From assembly GCF_037201975.1 (NCBI RefSeq), contig NZ_CP147520.1:3782001-3846000 (forward strand): a stretch of 64,000 bases of DNA. Direction: 5' to 3'. Under the pieces are notes generated by a model. That model had not been told where the DNA came from and did not search any database. It worked only from the letters and a program-made list of their open reading frames with translations. Positions 40,447 through 49,416 of this stretch are shown in pieces. Each line of letters opens with the position of its first letter. Position 1 is the first letter of the stretch. Both the position numbers and the translations under genes were made by a program. Source of the stretch: Streptomyces sp. TG1A-60 (GTDB taxonomy: Bacteria; Actinomycetota; Actinomycetes; Streptomycetales; Streptomycetaceae).

Positions 40447-40472
40447 AAGGCCCGGCGCTGAGGCCGGGCCTT
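40447..40472. terminator. hairpin terminator with T-run
   Basis: A 10-bp stem (AAGGCCCGGC with GCCGGGCCTT) and a short T-run on the plus strand. It lies beyond the stop of the serine-recombinase remnant on the minus strand and marks the left edge of an accessory patch. Confidence 0.6.
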
Positions 40473-40495
40473 TGATTCGGACAGCACGGTGAGGA

Positions 40496-40732
40496 TCAGC
40501 GCCACACGGGTTCGATCAAACTCGGATCGAACTTGCGCCTCCCCCGCCCGGCAGGATGGATCAAGACGGCCGACAGGCTGTGCAAGATCAACGTCTGCTG
40601 ACGCTCGATGGGCAGGGACCGGAAGTCCTCCCCGATGTCGGCGCTCAGGGATTCGGCCTGATGCCGTGCCTTGTTGAACCGGCCGCGCTCCAGCTTCAGC
40701 TCATCGCGACGCCGCTCAAGATCCGGCAAGAG
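40496..40732 (-). pseudogene. C-terminal fragment of a large serine recombinase
   Basis: The frame LPDLERRRDELKLERGRF, LSADIGEDFRSLPIERQQT, LHSLSAVLIHPAGRGRRK and FDPSLIEPVWR matches the extreme C-terminus of phage or ICE large serine integrases, after their coiled coil. The catalytic domain and zinc ribbon are missing; homology stops just above 40732. It is the only integrase trace in the window. Confidence 0.6.
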
Positions 40733-40919
40733 CAGAAGCAGAGTCGAAACGTGTCCACGGACAGCGGGCCGTCCGGGTGAGCGGACTTTTCAGGTCCTTG
40801 CAGGCGGACAGTCGATCTCCCTGTCCGGTATGACTATTGGTCCCTCGGATGAGGGTGTGTGAGGGTTGGGGATGGGCCGTTGCGCCGGCGATGTCAGTGG
40901 TGGCTGCGACGCTGCTGGC

Positions 40920-41324
40920 ATGATTCCTTGGAACCTGCCCGATCTCGACAAAGCCTTGCGAGCCAGTTGGGCTGCCGACACCTGCTCACCAAGCGATTTG
41001 AGTGGCATTGCCTGGACGGCCGACAACCCTGCCTGGGGCCACTGTGACATCACCGCCTTGATCGTCCATGACATTTTCGGCGGTGATCTCGTGGTCGGCG
41101 AAGTGCATCTTGATCTGGACCAGCACGGCTTCCACTGGTGGAACCGGTTGCCCAGCGGTGTCGAACTCGACTTGACGCGCGAGCAGTTCCAGCGGGACGA
41201 GACCGTCACCGAGGCCCGTGTCGTCGAGCGCCCGCCGGGCCCCCTGCGTCGCTGGGACGAGTACCTTCTCCTGCGCAAGCGCGTCATCGAGCACCTCCGC
41301 CATCTGCCGGAGCCGGCCGTCTGA
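40920..41324 (+). CDS. YunG family protein
   Basis: 134 residues from the ATG giving MIPWNLPDLDKALRASW. The YunG signature is visible: LRASWAADTCSPSD, NPAWGHCDITALIVHDIFGG, GFHWWNRLPSGVELDLTREQ and RVVERPPGPLRRWDEYLLL. The conserved Cys, His and Trp residues suggest a papain-like or nuclease-like fold, but no activity is established. It is usual on mobile or accessory DNA. It is convergent with the IstB-like gene, 11 bases apart. Confidence 0.7.
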   Translation: MIPWNLPDLDKALRASWAADTCSPSDLSGIAWTADNPAWGHCDITALIVHDIFGGDLVVGEVHLDLDQHGFHWWNRLPSGVELDLTREQFQRDETVTEARVVERPPGPLRRWDEYLLLRKRVIEHLRHLPEPAV

Positions 41325-41335
41325 GCAGGCCAGGG

Positions 41336-42058
41336 TCAGCCCGGCTGGTTCAGTGGGACGACGCCCTGGCCGGTGGTGGCCTGGGTCAGCCGCAGGCTGG
41401 AGCCTTCGGTGAGAACGATGTGGGCATGGTGCAGGAGCCGGTCGACGGCGGCGGTGGCCAGCGTCTCGGGCATGATCGAGTCGAAGCCTGAGGGGTGCAG
41501 GTTCGAGGTGACGATCACGGACCGGCGTTCGTATGCGGCGTCGATGACGCGGTAGAACGCCTCGGCGGCGGCCTGTCCGGAGGGCAGCATGCCGATGTCG
41601 TCGATGACGATGAGGTCGCATCGGGTGATCTTCGCGACGGCCTTGGAGACGGTGTTGTCGACGGTCGCCCGCCCGAGGTGTGCGGTGAGTGATTCGAGGG
41701 TGAACCAGGAGCCCTTCATTCCTTCGTCGATCGCCTTGTTCGCCAAGGCCTCGGCGAGGTGGCTTTGTCCGGCGACGGCCAGATTCTCTGCGCGGCCGAT
41801 CCATTCCAGCGTCATCAGGGCCTGCTGTGTCGGGGCCGGGATGGAGGAGTCGGCCTCGCGCCAGGAATCGAAGGTCTTCCCGGATGGGAGCTGGGCCTGC
41901 TGGCGATGGTTGCGGCGGGTCGCCTCGTCCCGTCCCTTGATCTCTTCTTCCACCAGGATGCGGACCACTTCGGCTGGGTCCCAGCGTTGCGATCGGGCCG
42001 TCGCGAGGACCTCGGGGGCCGCCCGGCGCAAGTACGGAAACGAGCTGCTGTGGTCCAC
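41336..42058 (-). CDS. IstB-like ATPase with deleted P-loop (orphan IS21 helper)
   Basis: 240 residues from a GTG. It aligns along its length with IS21 helper IstB (LVEEEIKGRDEATRRNHRQ, KTFDSWREADSSIPAPTQQ, CDLIVIDDIGMLPSG with Walker B, VIVTSNLHPSGFDSIMPET). The Walker A region reads ENLAVAGQSHLAEALA, where active proteins have AVAGPSGTGKSHLAEAL; about five residues are missing (about 41759-41779), so ATP binding should be lost. There is no istA gene next to it. It is a dead or repurposed relic. Confidence 0.7.
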   Translation of the reverse strand: MDHSSSFPYLRRAAPEVLATARSQRWDPAEVVRILVEEEIKGRDEATRRNHRQQAQLPSGKTFDSWREADSSIPAPTQQALMTLEWIGRAENLAVAGQSHLAEALANKAIDEGMKGSWFTLESLTAHLGRATVDNTVSKAVAKITRCDLIVIDDIGMLPSGQAAAEAFYRVIDAAYERRSVIVTSNLHPSGFDSIMPETLATAAVDRLLHHAHIVLTEGSSLRLTQATTGQGVVPLNQPG

Positions 42059-42067
42059 GGGTGCGTG

Positions 42068-42712
42068 TCAGCCGGTCGCGCCCTCTTGCCATAGCTTCGT
42101 GAACGCACGGGTCCACAGGTCGTACGTCTCTCCCCGGCGGTACTTGTAGACGGTTGTGTTCCAGCCGTGCTGGTCCGCCCTGTAGCGCGTCACATACACC
42201 GCCCGCTCGGTCAGGACGACTCGGGCCAAGTGTGGGAAGTTGTAGCCCCGCACCTCGACTCCGCCAGTCGCCAGCGGCGCCAGGTAGTCGTAAGTGGTGG
42301 TGATCTGACGGCGCAACAGCCCAGTGCCAAAGGCGGTGTCGAAGGCCTGCAGCTCCTCTTCCCGGTCATTGATCCAGTCCCGCTCGCCAGTCGGCACGTC
42401 TAGACGTGGCAGGAGCACGCGGCACCGGCAACTGCCTGCCTGGCACCGCCTCCACAACTCCTGGAACGGGCCACGTTGCAAGTCCATGCCCCGGCTCGTC
42501 AGGATTGCCACCTCCCGAGCCTTGCTCAACTCCCTCGTGAGATCCGCGGCCGCGTCCGGGCCACCCGCAAAGACCTCTTCCACATCCAGACGCAGCAGAT
42601 GGGCTGCCATGCCGCGCAGGACCCGGCGTGCGGTTTTCGACAACGTCCAGGCCAGGGCGACGAACATGGCGCTGGCCACCAGTGACACCAGAATGTCCTG
42701 CACGAATGCCAT
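42068..42712 (-). CDS. membrane-anchored protein with PLD-like domain, function unknown
   Basis: 214 residues from the ATG giving MAFVQDILVSLVASAMFVAL. One N-terminal membrane helix is followed by a cytoplasmic domain that reads like the PLD-type sensor or effector fold: SKAREVAILTSRGMDLQRGP, CRCRVLLPRLDVPTGERDW, GVEVRGYNFPHLARVVLTER, AVYVTRYRADQHGWN. The HxK catalytic pairs of phospholipase D are not evident. Such one-helix accessory genes are sometimes defence-related; here that is only a guess. Confidence 0.5.
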   Translation of the reverse strand: MAFVQDILVSLVASAMFVALAWTLSKTARRVLRGMAAHLLRLDVEEVFAGGPDAAADLTRELSKAREVAILTSRGMDLQRGPFQELWRRCQAGSCRCRVLLPRLDVPTGERDWINDREEELQAFDTAFGTGLLRRQITTTYDYLAPLATGGVEVRGYNFPHLARVVLTERAVYVTRYRADQHGWNTTVYKYRRGETYDLWTRAFTKLWQEGATG

Positions 42713-43036
42713 ACTCGCCCGCCCCCACTTGGCAAGGACCCCGACACAACACGTCCGCCAGGTTTGTCCCCACACTCGCGACCATGCAGTCATCCCGCGC
42801 CAGGTGAGAACACTTGAACCGCTGCCGAGCCCTGGGAAGCCCACTGGCAGAACGCGGTTCGGGCCGTCCCTGGGCCGTCCGAGGTCGCTCGACAGTGGCC
42901 AAGGGCCACCAACGACGACCACCAGGCGCACAGGCCGACCACTCCTGAACAGGGAAAACGCAGGTCACCAAGATCCCCGGCAAGACCCAGGGCAAGAAGA
43001 CGTAGCGCACCGAGCGGATAGAGCCTGTCGTTTGAA
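42713..43036. other. intergenic region without a recognised gene
   Basis: No convincing frame on either strand. The minus strand carries open low-complexity frames only. Confidence 0.3.
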
Positions 43037-43327
43037 TCAGGCCGTGTGACGGCGGCGAACCCAATGGACACCCTTCACGGCGTAGACGGCGGCCATGAGC
43101 GCGAAGCCAGCGAAGGTGAGCCAGAACCAGAATTCCGCCACTGCGAGACTCAGCAGCAGGCCGCCGAAGAGCAGCAGGGAGGCGACGACGTCCAGCAGGT
43201 CAAGGCGCGCCTCGAAACGCACCGACGAGTCGGATCCGCGCAGTCGGCGGATGATGGGAACCAGGCCGAGGGCCTGCAAGACGGCCAGACCGAGAGCGAT
43301 CCAGACGAACCAGCCGGGTATGTCCAC
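43037..43327 (-). CDS. small three-helix membrane protein
   Basis: 96 residues from a GTG (VDIPGWFVWIALGLAVLQAL). Three hydrophobic helices (WIALGLAVLQALGLVPII, VVASLLLFGGLLLSLAVAEF, WLTFAGFALMAAVYAV) separated by a charged loop (RRLRGSDSSVRFEARLD) and a basic end (KGVHWVRRRHTA). No family recognised. Confidence 0.55.
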   Translation of the reverse strand: MDIPGWFVWIALGLAVLQALGLVPIIRRLRGSDSSVRFEARLDLLDVVASLLLFGGLLLSLAVAEFWFWLTFAGFALMAAVYAVKGVHWVRRRHTA

Positions 43328-43535
43328 GGCGCGCACCCTATCGCGCCCCCGGAACCCTTGAGTGTCTAGCTGCGTGACAACGCCGACAAACAACAGCGAA
43401 CGCCCGCGAACGTCGGCGGACCATCAGCGCAGCTCAGAGCCACACCAGACCAAGGCAGCGCCCCCGCCCAAGTTGCTTCGGGGGGAAGAGGTCTGCCAGT
43501 CAGCAGCCCTCGGCAGGCGAGTCTGGGCACGCAAA

Positions 43536-43565
43536 TGGCCCCTCGGTGATCATTCGAGGGGCCAT
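43536..43565 (-). terminator. hairpin terminator after the phosphoribosyltransferase
   Basis: A perfect 11-bp stem (ATGGCCCCTCG with CGAGGGGCCAT) with an 8-base loop, 17 bases past the stop of the minus-strand gene. Confidence 0.8.
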
Positions 43566-43581
43566 CGTCCTGCCTCGCAGG

Positions 43582-44091
43582 TCAGAACGCTTCCGTCGAC
43601 GGAGTGATCGGCTCCCCAGACCTACGTACTGGAGGCAACACACTCCAGGGGAAGTTGATCCAGTCGTCCGTACGCTTCCACACATACTCGCACTTCACGA
43701 GGGAGTGGGACTTCTCATAGATCACGGCGGACCGTACCTCCGCCACGGCGTCGAGGCAGAAGTCGCGGACCAGCTTGAGCGTCTTGCCCGTGTCGGCCAC
43801 GTCATCCGTGATCAGCACCTTCTTGTCGGAGAAGTCGATCGTGTTCGGGACGGGCGCGAGCATGACGGGCATGTCGAGCGTCGTGCCCACGCCGGTGTAG
43901 AACTCCACGTTCACCAGGTGGATGTTCTTGCAGTCGAGGGCGTAGGCGAGGCCGCCGGCCGCGAAAACCCCGCCCCGGGCGATGGACAGCACGATGTCGG
44001 GCTCGTACCCGTCGTCGGCGATGGCCTGCGCGAGTTCACGGACGGCGACGCCGAAGGCTTCGTAGGTCAGGTTCTCCCGGACGCCACTCAC
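43582..44091 (-). CDS. purine-type phosphoribosyltransferase
   Basis: 169 residues from a GTG that overlaps the dcd stop by 4 bases ([20 protein letters not shown]). The PRPP-binding motif [14 protein letters not shown] and the upstream [20 protein letters not shown] place it in the xanthine/hypoxanthine/guanine phosphoribosyltransferase group. It probably salvages a purine base using PRPP. The overlap with dcd means the two are co-transcribed, a nucleotide-metabolism pair. Confidence 0.8.
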   Translation of the reverse strand: MSGVRENLTYEAFGVAVRELAQAIADDGYEPDIVLSIARGGVFAAGGLAYALDCKNIHLVNVEFYTGVGTTLDMPVMLAPVPNTIDFSDKKVLITDDVADTGKTLKLVRDFCLDAVAEVRSAVIYEKSHSLVKCEYVWKRTDDWINFPWSVLPPVRRSGEPITPSTEAF

Positions 44092-44663
44092 ACCTGGGTC
44101 CGGTGGAAGTTGAGGAAGGACCGGGAGGCGGTCGGCCCCCGCTGCCCCTGGTAGCGCGACCCGTACCGCTCGCTGCCGTACGGGAACTCGGCCGGCGAAC
44201 TGAGCCGGAACATGCACAGCTGCCCGATCTTCATGCCGGGCCAGAGCTTGATCGGCAGCGTCGCGAGATTCGACAGCTCCAGCGTCACGTGCCCGGAGAA
44301 CCCGGGATCGATGAACCCGGCGGTGGAGTGGGTGACGAGCCCGAGCCGCCCCAGCGAACTCTTCCCTTCGAGCCTCGAGGCGAGATCATCGGGCAGCGTG
44401 ACGACCTCATACGTACTGGCGAGCACGAACTCCCCCGGATGCAAAATGAACGGCTCATCCCCCTCCGGCTCCACGAGCCGCGTGAGATCCGCCTGCTCGA
44501 CGGACGGGTCGATGTGCGGATAGCGGTGATTCTCGAACACCCGGAAGAAGCGGTCGAGACGCACGTCGACACTCGACGGCTGCACCATGGATTCGTCGTA
44601 CGGTTCGATCCGCACCCGGCCGACGTCGATCTCGGCCCGGATGTCCTTGTCTGAGAGAAGCAC
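44088..44663 (-). CDS. dcd: dCTP deaminase
   Basis: 191 residues from [13 protein letters not shown]. The trimeric dUTPase-like fold shows [34 protein letters not shown], the catalytic [20 protein letters not shown] and the substrate-contacting [14 protein letters not shown]. The enzyme converts dCTP to dUTP for thymidylate synthesis; actinobacterial members are often bifunctional to dUMP, which I cannot decide here. First gene of a two-gene operon with a phosphoribosyltransferase. Confidence 0.95.
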   Translation of the reverse strand: MLLSDKDIRAEIDVGRVRIEPYDESMVQPSSVDVRLDRFFRVFENHRYPHIDPSVEQADLTRLVEPEGDEPFILHPGEFVLASTYEVVTLPDDLASRLEGKSSLGRLGLVTHSTAGFIDPGFSGHVTLELSNLATLPIKLWPGMKIGQLCMFRLSSPAEFPYGSERYGSRYQGQRGPTASRSFLNFHRTQV

Positions 44664-44755
44664 GCCCCGAGGATACGCAAGACGCGCGGACCGCCCACAA
44701 CCAGGACGGACCCGCGCGCCTGTACGACTACTTCCTGTCTACCGCCTTGCCGGTT

Positions 44756-44989
44756 CTACCGCTTCTGCCACGCCACCGGCACGACACTGCGCAGCCGGGC
44801 ACAGCGTGGGCAGCGCATGAGCCGACCGGGGCCGAGGCGTTCGGCCTGCTGCATCGGGAACGAAGCGGTGCTGAACACGTGCCCATCGGCACAACGGACG
44901 ACGGTGCGCTCCATCAAGTCCAAGAGTCCCTTCCCCAAGAGCCGCGTCTGGCTGTCGACCTGACGTCGACCTGACGACGAAAGCCACAT
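44756..44989 (-). CDS. small zinc-ribbon-like protein
   Basis: 77 residues from the ATG at 44989, or about 52 from MERTVVRCADGHVFSTASF at 44914. Cys residues in TVVRCADGHVF and LMRCPRCARLRSVVPV could bind one zinc. I recognise it as a conserved short Streptomyces protein without a known role. The start is uncertain because neither ATG has a strong ribosome binding site. Confidence 0.55.
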   Translation of the reverse strand: MWLSSSGRRQVDSQTRLLGKGLLDLMERTVVRCADGHVFSTASFPMQQAERLGPGRLMRCPRCARLRSVVPVAWQKR

Positions 44990-45206
44990 TACGGGATGAT
45001 TGGGACGGCCCTCCAGGCGGCACCCCGGCCCCGCCGAAGCCCGCTCAGACCCTCTTCCGCCCCTCCACCGTACGCCCCAACTCCCGTCCCCCGCAGCCCC
45101 GTCCCCACCCCCGAAACGCATCCGGGCCCCACGCCTTCAGCGCGTGGGGCCCGACATGAGGTAAAGTGACGACGCGTTCCGACACCGGCACCGACCGGCG
45201 TCTTAC

Positions 45207-45280
45207 GCGGGTGTAGTTTAATGGTAGAACATCAGCTTCCCAAGCTGAGAGCGCGAGTTCGATTCTCGTCACCCGCTCCA
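45207..45280 (+). tRNA. tRNA-Gly (anticodon CCC), with encoded CCA
   Basis: GCGGGTG at 45207-45213 pairs with CACCCGC at 45270-45276. The anticodon stem is CAGC/GCTG around the loop TTCCCAA, giving anticodon CCC. The T-arm has GTTCGA, the discriminator is T45277 and CCA is encoded at 45278-45280. Confidence 0.95.
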
Positions 45281-45288
45281 TGATGAAG

Positions 45289-45312
45289 CCCCAGGTCAGT
45301 GGCCTGGGGTTT
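45289..45312 (+). terminator. hairpin terminator after tRNA-Gly
   Basis: CCCCAGG and CCTGGGG form a 7-bp stem with a 7-base loop followed by TTT, starting 8 bases after the tRNA. Confidence 0.75.
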
Positions 45313-45380
45313 AATTGTTGTCTAGTCCAATTTGAGGGCTTCGTGCCCTCCGCACGCCCTAAGTCGCGCCGATGTGTCAC

Positions 45381-45530
45381 CAGGCGGGGCAGATGGCCCA
45401 GGCCGGGGAGCATCGTCGTGCCTCGGCGGTGGATCTCGTCACCGCCGCCACCGCGGCCCACCACGGCCTGGCTGTCCTCCACGACGACGCCGACTACCGG
45501 GCCATTGCCCGGCACGCTGTCGGCGTACGA
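45381..45530 (+). pseudogene. C-terminal fragment of a VapC (PIN) toxin
   Basis: The frame MAQAGEHRRASAVDLVTAAT and AAHHGLAVLHDDADYRAIAR matches almost residue for residue the C-terminal part of the VapC at 57728. The N-terminal half, with the first catalytic acids, is missing. It is cut on its right by the IS21 element. The remaining PIN Asp residues (VDL, DDADY) are intact. Confidence 0.75.
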
Positions 45531-45571
45531 GCTGAAGTGCATAGCCGCGTACGGATGAACGTGCAGAGGTC

Positions 45572-46342
45572 TCAGGCGACTTCGGTCTCGCGCTCGATGG
45601 CCTTGAGGCGGTTCTTCAGCCGGTAGCTGGGGCCGTTGATGGGCACGACTTCGCAGTGGTGGAGGAGGCGGTCGAGAATGGCGGTGGCGAGGACTTCGTC
45701 GCCGAAGACCTGGCCCCATTCGCTGAAGGTCTTGTTCGAGGTCAGGATGATCGAGCCCTTCTCGTAACGCTTGGAGATGACCTGGAAGACCAGGTTCGCT
45801 TCGGCGCGTTCGAGGGGCTGGTAGCCGACTTCGTCGACCACGAGGACGCTCGGCCGCAGGTAGGTGCCGAGTTTGTTGCTCAGTCGTCCGGCGGCCTCGG
45901 CGGTTTTGAGGTTGCGGACCATGTCGTCGAGGCTGGTGAAGTAGATCGAGTAGCCGGCCCGGCAGGCCGCGACGGCCAGGGCGATGGCGATGTGGGTCTT
46001 GCCGACTCCGGGCGGCCCGAGCAGCGCCACGTTCGCCTTGGCTTCCACGAAGGAGAGGGTGGCGAGGTCCTTGACCTTGCGCGGGTCGAGTTCGGGCTGG
46101 AACGAAAAGTCGTACTCGTCCAGCGTCTTGTGGTGCGGGAGCCTGGAGAGCCGCAGTCCCTGGCGGAAGCGGCGGTCATCACGCACGGCCAGTTCCTCGG
46201 ACAGCACCAGGTCGAGGAAGTCGAGGTAGCCCATCTTTCCCTCGTCGGCCCGCCGGGTGTACTCGCTGATGGCTTCGGCCAGGTGGGGCAGGCCGAGCTT
46301 GCCGGCGGTGGTGCGGATGCGGGTGGAAACCAACTCGCTCAA
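45572..46342 (-). CDS. istB: IstB transposition helper ATPase
   Basis: 256 residues from a TTG overlapping the istA stop by 4 bases. It has Walker A NVALLGPPGVGKTHIAIAL, Walker B VLVVDEVGYQPLE and sensor SIILTSNKTFSEWG. IstB binds ATP and target DNA and activates the IstA integrase. All motifs are intact, in contrast to the IstB-like gene at 41336. Confidence 0.95.
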   Translation of the reverse strand: MSELVSTRIRTTAGKLGLPHLAEAISEYTRRADEGKMGYLDFLDLVLSEELAVRDDRRFRQGLRLSRLPHHKTLDEYDFSFQPELDPRKVKDLATLSFVEAKANVALLGPPGVGKTHIAIALAVAACRAGYSIYFTSLDDMVRNLKTAEAAGRLSNKLGTYLRPSVLVVDEVGYQPLERAEANLVFQVISKRYEKGSIILTSNKTFSEWGQVFGDEVLATAILDRLLHHCEVVPINGPSYRLKNRLKAIERETEVA

Positions 46343-47757
46343 GACGTTTCCCTCGTACTCGGGTGGGTGGTGAACGGGCGGGTGCCGGTCAGCTCGTCAT
46401 AGACCGACAGCGGTCGGCGTCCGACCTCGATCCGGGTGGCCGCGGCCCGGTTCAGCAGGGCCTGCAACGGGCCGGCTTCCTCGCCCGGAGGACGCTCATG
46501 ACGGGTCCGGGCCGGGACGTCACCGGTGGTGACCCGGCGTCCCTGGCCGGTGGGCAGGCCGTTGCAGTGCTTCTCCTCCACCACGCGGACGCCGCGACCG
46601 ACCGCCCGCTGGTGCATGGCCAACAACGTCTCGCCGTCGGCTCCGGGGGCGGTGGAATGCAGCATGACCTGGGATTTCGTGGCCCTGATCTCCACCAGTT
46701 GGCGCGGGCGGACCTTGCGGGCCGGCACCGAGTAGAGGTTGCCGCCGAAGGCGACCAGGCAGTCCTTGCCGACCGGCCGCAGATGCCGTTCGGCCACCAG
46801 ATACGGGGTCGGCGGCAGCGGTTTGAGGGCCGCGTGGTCGCGGGCGGCCCGATGCCCGATCACCTCGCGATGTGTCTTGTGGATCTGGGCCCGTCGCTGC
46901 GGCACCCAGGCGGCGAACGCCGCGTCCATCTCCTCGATGGAGGAGAAGGCCCGTCCGGACAGGACGTGGTCGCGGACGATCAGTACTTGCCGCTCGACCC
47001 GGCCCTTGCCCTGCGGCCGGTAGGCAGCCAGCACGTCGATGTCAAAGTCGTAGTGGCCGGCGAAGCCGACGGCTTCCGGATGCAGCGGGACCGCTTCGCC
47101 CGGAGCGACATGGCGGCGGACAACGGTCTTGGTCCGGTCGTAGACGATCGTCATCGGCACCCCGCCGAAGTGCGCGAATGCCCGCCGGTGGCAGTCGAAG
47201 AACGTCTGCAGATCCAGGCTGGTGGTGAAACAGCAGAAGGGGTCGCGCGAGTACGACAGCACCATGTGGAAGGAGTAGACCTTGGGAATGCCCAGGTGAG
47301 CGAGGGCCTTGCCCTCATCACCCCAGTCGACTTGGGCCTGAGCTCCGGGGATCACCTCGAACCGGCGGTGCATACCCGCCAGTTCCCTCGGCGTGATGCC
47401 CAGTTCCCCGGCGATCCTCGGGCGGGCTTCCTGAACGTAGAGCTTGACCCGCTGGTAGTTGCCGGTGAACCCGTACTCGTTGGCCAGGCGTTCATGGATC
47501 ACTGCGGCCTTCATCAGGACCTCGGCCCGCAGCATCGCGTCGACCAGTGGCGCGACCTCGTCGACCACCCGCTTGCGCACCGGCCCGTTCGCCGTCCGGC
47601 GCGGCGGCGCCGACGATCCGTCGGCGGACAGGTACTTGCTGACCGTCCGCCAGTTCAGCCCGGTCTCCTTGGCGACCTCCGACAGACTCATCGCCCCGGA
47701 CTCGACCAGACCGCGAAAACGCCGGAGTTCCAACCAGCGCTGCGGGTCCAAGACCAT
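46339..47757 (-). CDS. istA: IstA transposase (DDE integrase)
   Basis: 472 residues from the ATG giving MVLDPQRWLELRRFRGLVE. An N-terminal helix-turn-helix (MSLSEVAKETGLNWRTVSKY) precedes the rve catalytic core with AQVDWGDEGKAL (first Asp), PMTIVYDRTKTVV (second Asp) and KGRVERQVLIVRDHVL (Glu), followed by a C-terminal beta-barrel. The frame is uninterrupted, so the element may still be active. Confidence 0.95.
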   Translation of the reverse strand: MVLDPQRWLELRRFRGLVESGAMSLSEVAKETGLNWRTVSKYLSADGSSAPPRRTANGPVRKRVVDEVAPLVDAMLRAEVLMKAAVIHERLANEYGFTGNYQRVKLYVQEARPRIAGELGITPRELAGMHRRFEVIPGAQAQVDWGDEGKALAHLGIPKVYSFHMVLSYSRDPFCCFTTSLDLQTFFDCHRRAFAHFGGVPMTIVYDRTKTVVRRHVAPGEAVPLHPEAVGFAGHYDFDIDVLAAYRPQGKGRVERQVLIVRDHVLSGRAFSSIEEMDAAFAAWVPQRRAQIHKTHREVIGHRAARDHAALKPLPPTPYLVAERHLRPVGKDCLVAFGGNLYSVPARKVRPRQLVEIRATKSQVMLHSTAPGADGETLLAMHQRAVGRGVRVVEEKHCNGLPTGQGRRVTTGDVPARTRHERPPGEEAGPLQALLNRAAATRIEVGRRPLSVYDELTGTRPFTTHPSTRETS

Positions 47758-47969
47758 GGCCCACACCTTCTCTGCAACCTTGGGCAACAGGCAGCAGCGC
47801 GCCGGGGACCGGCTCTCAGCACAGGTATGCCGCCGGCCCAGCCCCGCGAGCACCGGCACCGAATGCAGCCGCCCCGACCGTGGCAGGGTGTCCGCCGGGC
47901 CGACAGCTTCGCACCGGCGCCCGCGCAGGGCGCGTCTTCCCTGATGTCGGAGGCGAGCCGGAAGTCCTC

Positions 47970-48221
47970 CTTCCCCACCTGATACGCCGCATTGTGTGCA
48001 CGACGAACGGCATCGAGAGCGTCAACGCCCGCATCCGCAGGGCCGTCCGTTCTCGCGGGCACTTCCCCACGGAACAGGCCGCCCTCAAGTGCGTCTACAT
48101 GGCCGTCATGAGCCTCGACCCGACAGGCGCCAGCCGCAAACGCTGGACCATGCGCTGGAAGGGCGCCATGAACGCCTTCGACCTGGCCTTCGACGACCGC
48201 CTCACCGCAGGCCAGCTCTAG
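47970..48221 (+). pseudogene. C-terminal fragment of an IS256-family transposase
   Basis: The frame IRRIVCTTNGIESVNARIR, RAVRSRGHFPTEQAALKCVY and KRWTMRWKGAMNAFDLAFDD matches the transposase_mut C-terminus, including the conserved NxIES catalytic Glu. The front half is missing, replaced at about 47960 by unrelated sequence near the IS21 end. Confidence 0.8.
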
Positions 48222-48630
48222 CCACACCGAACTCAGTTACACCGCTCGCTCGCTTTACAGACCCGTCTCTCTGCTTCATGCGTCCGGCTGGTTCACGACC
48301 GGCGGTGACGGTGTCACGCCCACTCCATGCCCAGCCCCCGTAGTGCGTCGAGCCTGTTTCTGGGTGAGCCTGTCCCCTCTCGCGCAAGTTCGGTTTCCGT
48401 ACGCCCAGCGTGTGCCCAGCCAAGTTGACAGCGTCGGTCAGACCCACCCAAGCAACGAGACGACACACGAGTTCAGTCTCGGTGACGCGGCGCCGGGCCG
48501 GCCGTGGTGCGCGTCTTGCACGTTTGCCCGGGGAGCGCGGTGGAAGAGTGGACTCCGGCGACCGGCCGGACGAGTCGCCGGCGGGGCGGCCGATTCTCCT
48601 CGACCGCCTGAACCGAACAGGAGCCCGCTG
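48222..48630. other. intergenic region without a recognised gene
   Basis: Sequence between the IS256 fragment and a small membrane-protein gene. The first part may be remaining IS DNA; the end (from about 48540) should hold the promoter of the next gene. No protein signal seen. Confidence 0.3.
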
Positions 48631-49236
48631 TTGCGCCTCTACGCCCAGACTCCCGCGCGCCGGAACCGCCAGGTGCTCGTGGACCTGACCGCCGTGGCCC
48701 TGATCGCCATCGCGGTGTGGGCGGCCTTCTTCGTCCGCGACACGATCATGCTGCTGGCCGAGCCGGGGCAAAAGGTTGAGAGCTCCGGAGACGGCCTCGC
48801 CGAGGAACTCGGTAAGGCCGGGGACGCGGCGTCGAACGTACCGTTCGTCGGCGATGTCCTGAAGAGACCGCTCCGGTCCGCGGCCGACGCCAGTACCGGC
48901 TTTGCGGATGCCGGCGCATCGCTTCAGGAGACCGTCACCCAGGTCGCCGATGTGACCACCACGGCTCTCATCGTCGTCCTTGTGCTTCTCATCTTGGTGC
49001 TGTGGCTTACCCCGCGCCTGCTCTGGGTTCGTCGCAGCATGATCGTCCGTCGTCTCGCCGACGCGCCGGGCGGTGCCGACCTGCTCGCCCTGCGTGCTCT
49101 CACCGGCCCGTCGGCCGCCCTCGTCAAGCTGCCGACCCCGCCCGGTGGTTTCGCCGACGCCTGGCGCCGGGGTGACCAGGAGGCCATCGCCGCCCTCAGC
49201 GCAGTCGCCCTCGCGCACACGGGCCTGCGTCCCTGA
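48631..49236 (+). CDS. two-helix membrane protein of unknown function
   Basis: 201 residues from a TTG (MRLYAQTPARRNRQVLVDL), chosen because AGGAG lies 7 bases upstream; the frame extends further upstream without a good signal. A membrane helix (LTAVALIAIAVWAAFFV), an extracytoplasmic stretch with small residues (DAASNVPFVGDVLKRPLRSA), a second helix (ALIVVLVLLILVLWLTP), and a cytoplasmic tail (RRSMIVRRLADAPGGADLL) that resembles a short repeat domain. Conserved in Streptomyces; no known role. Confidence 0.6.
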   Translation: MRLYAQTPARRNRQVLVDLTAVALIAIAVWAAFFVRDTIMLLAEPGQKVESSGDGLAEELGKAGDAASNVPFVGDVLKRPLRSAADASTGFADAGASLQETVTQVADVTTTALIVVLVLLILVLWLTPRLLWVRRSMIVRRLADAPGGADLLALRALTGPSAALVKLPTPPGGFADAWRRGDQEAIAALSAVALAHTGLRP

Positions 49237-49416
49237 CGGACGCCTCCGTGGAGGTCCTCGGTGGGCAGCCGCCGGCCGGTGCCGGCACGCCGAGACCGGT
49301 CGTCGGCGCCCCGGACAGACAGCCGTTCCCCGGGCGGGATGCCCGACGGGGCTGGACGGGGGGGGTGGGTGCCAGGTGTCGTCTCAGGCGCAGGTCCGCG
49401 GCCGAGAAGCGGGGGG

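Larger units (their letters stand above)
45558..47823 (-). mobile_element. IS21-family insertion sequence, apparently complete
   Basis: About 2.27 kb with istA and istB in operon. Imperfect terminal repeats are suggested by GTGCAGAGGTC at 45559 and, inverted, GTGCTGAGAGC ending at about 47822. It interrupts the VapC fragment on one side and abuts an IS256 fragment on the other. The exact ends need comparison with other copies. Confidence 0.65.
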
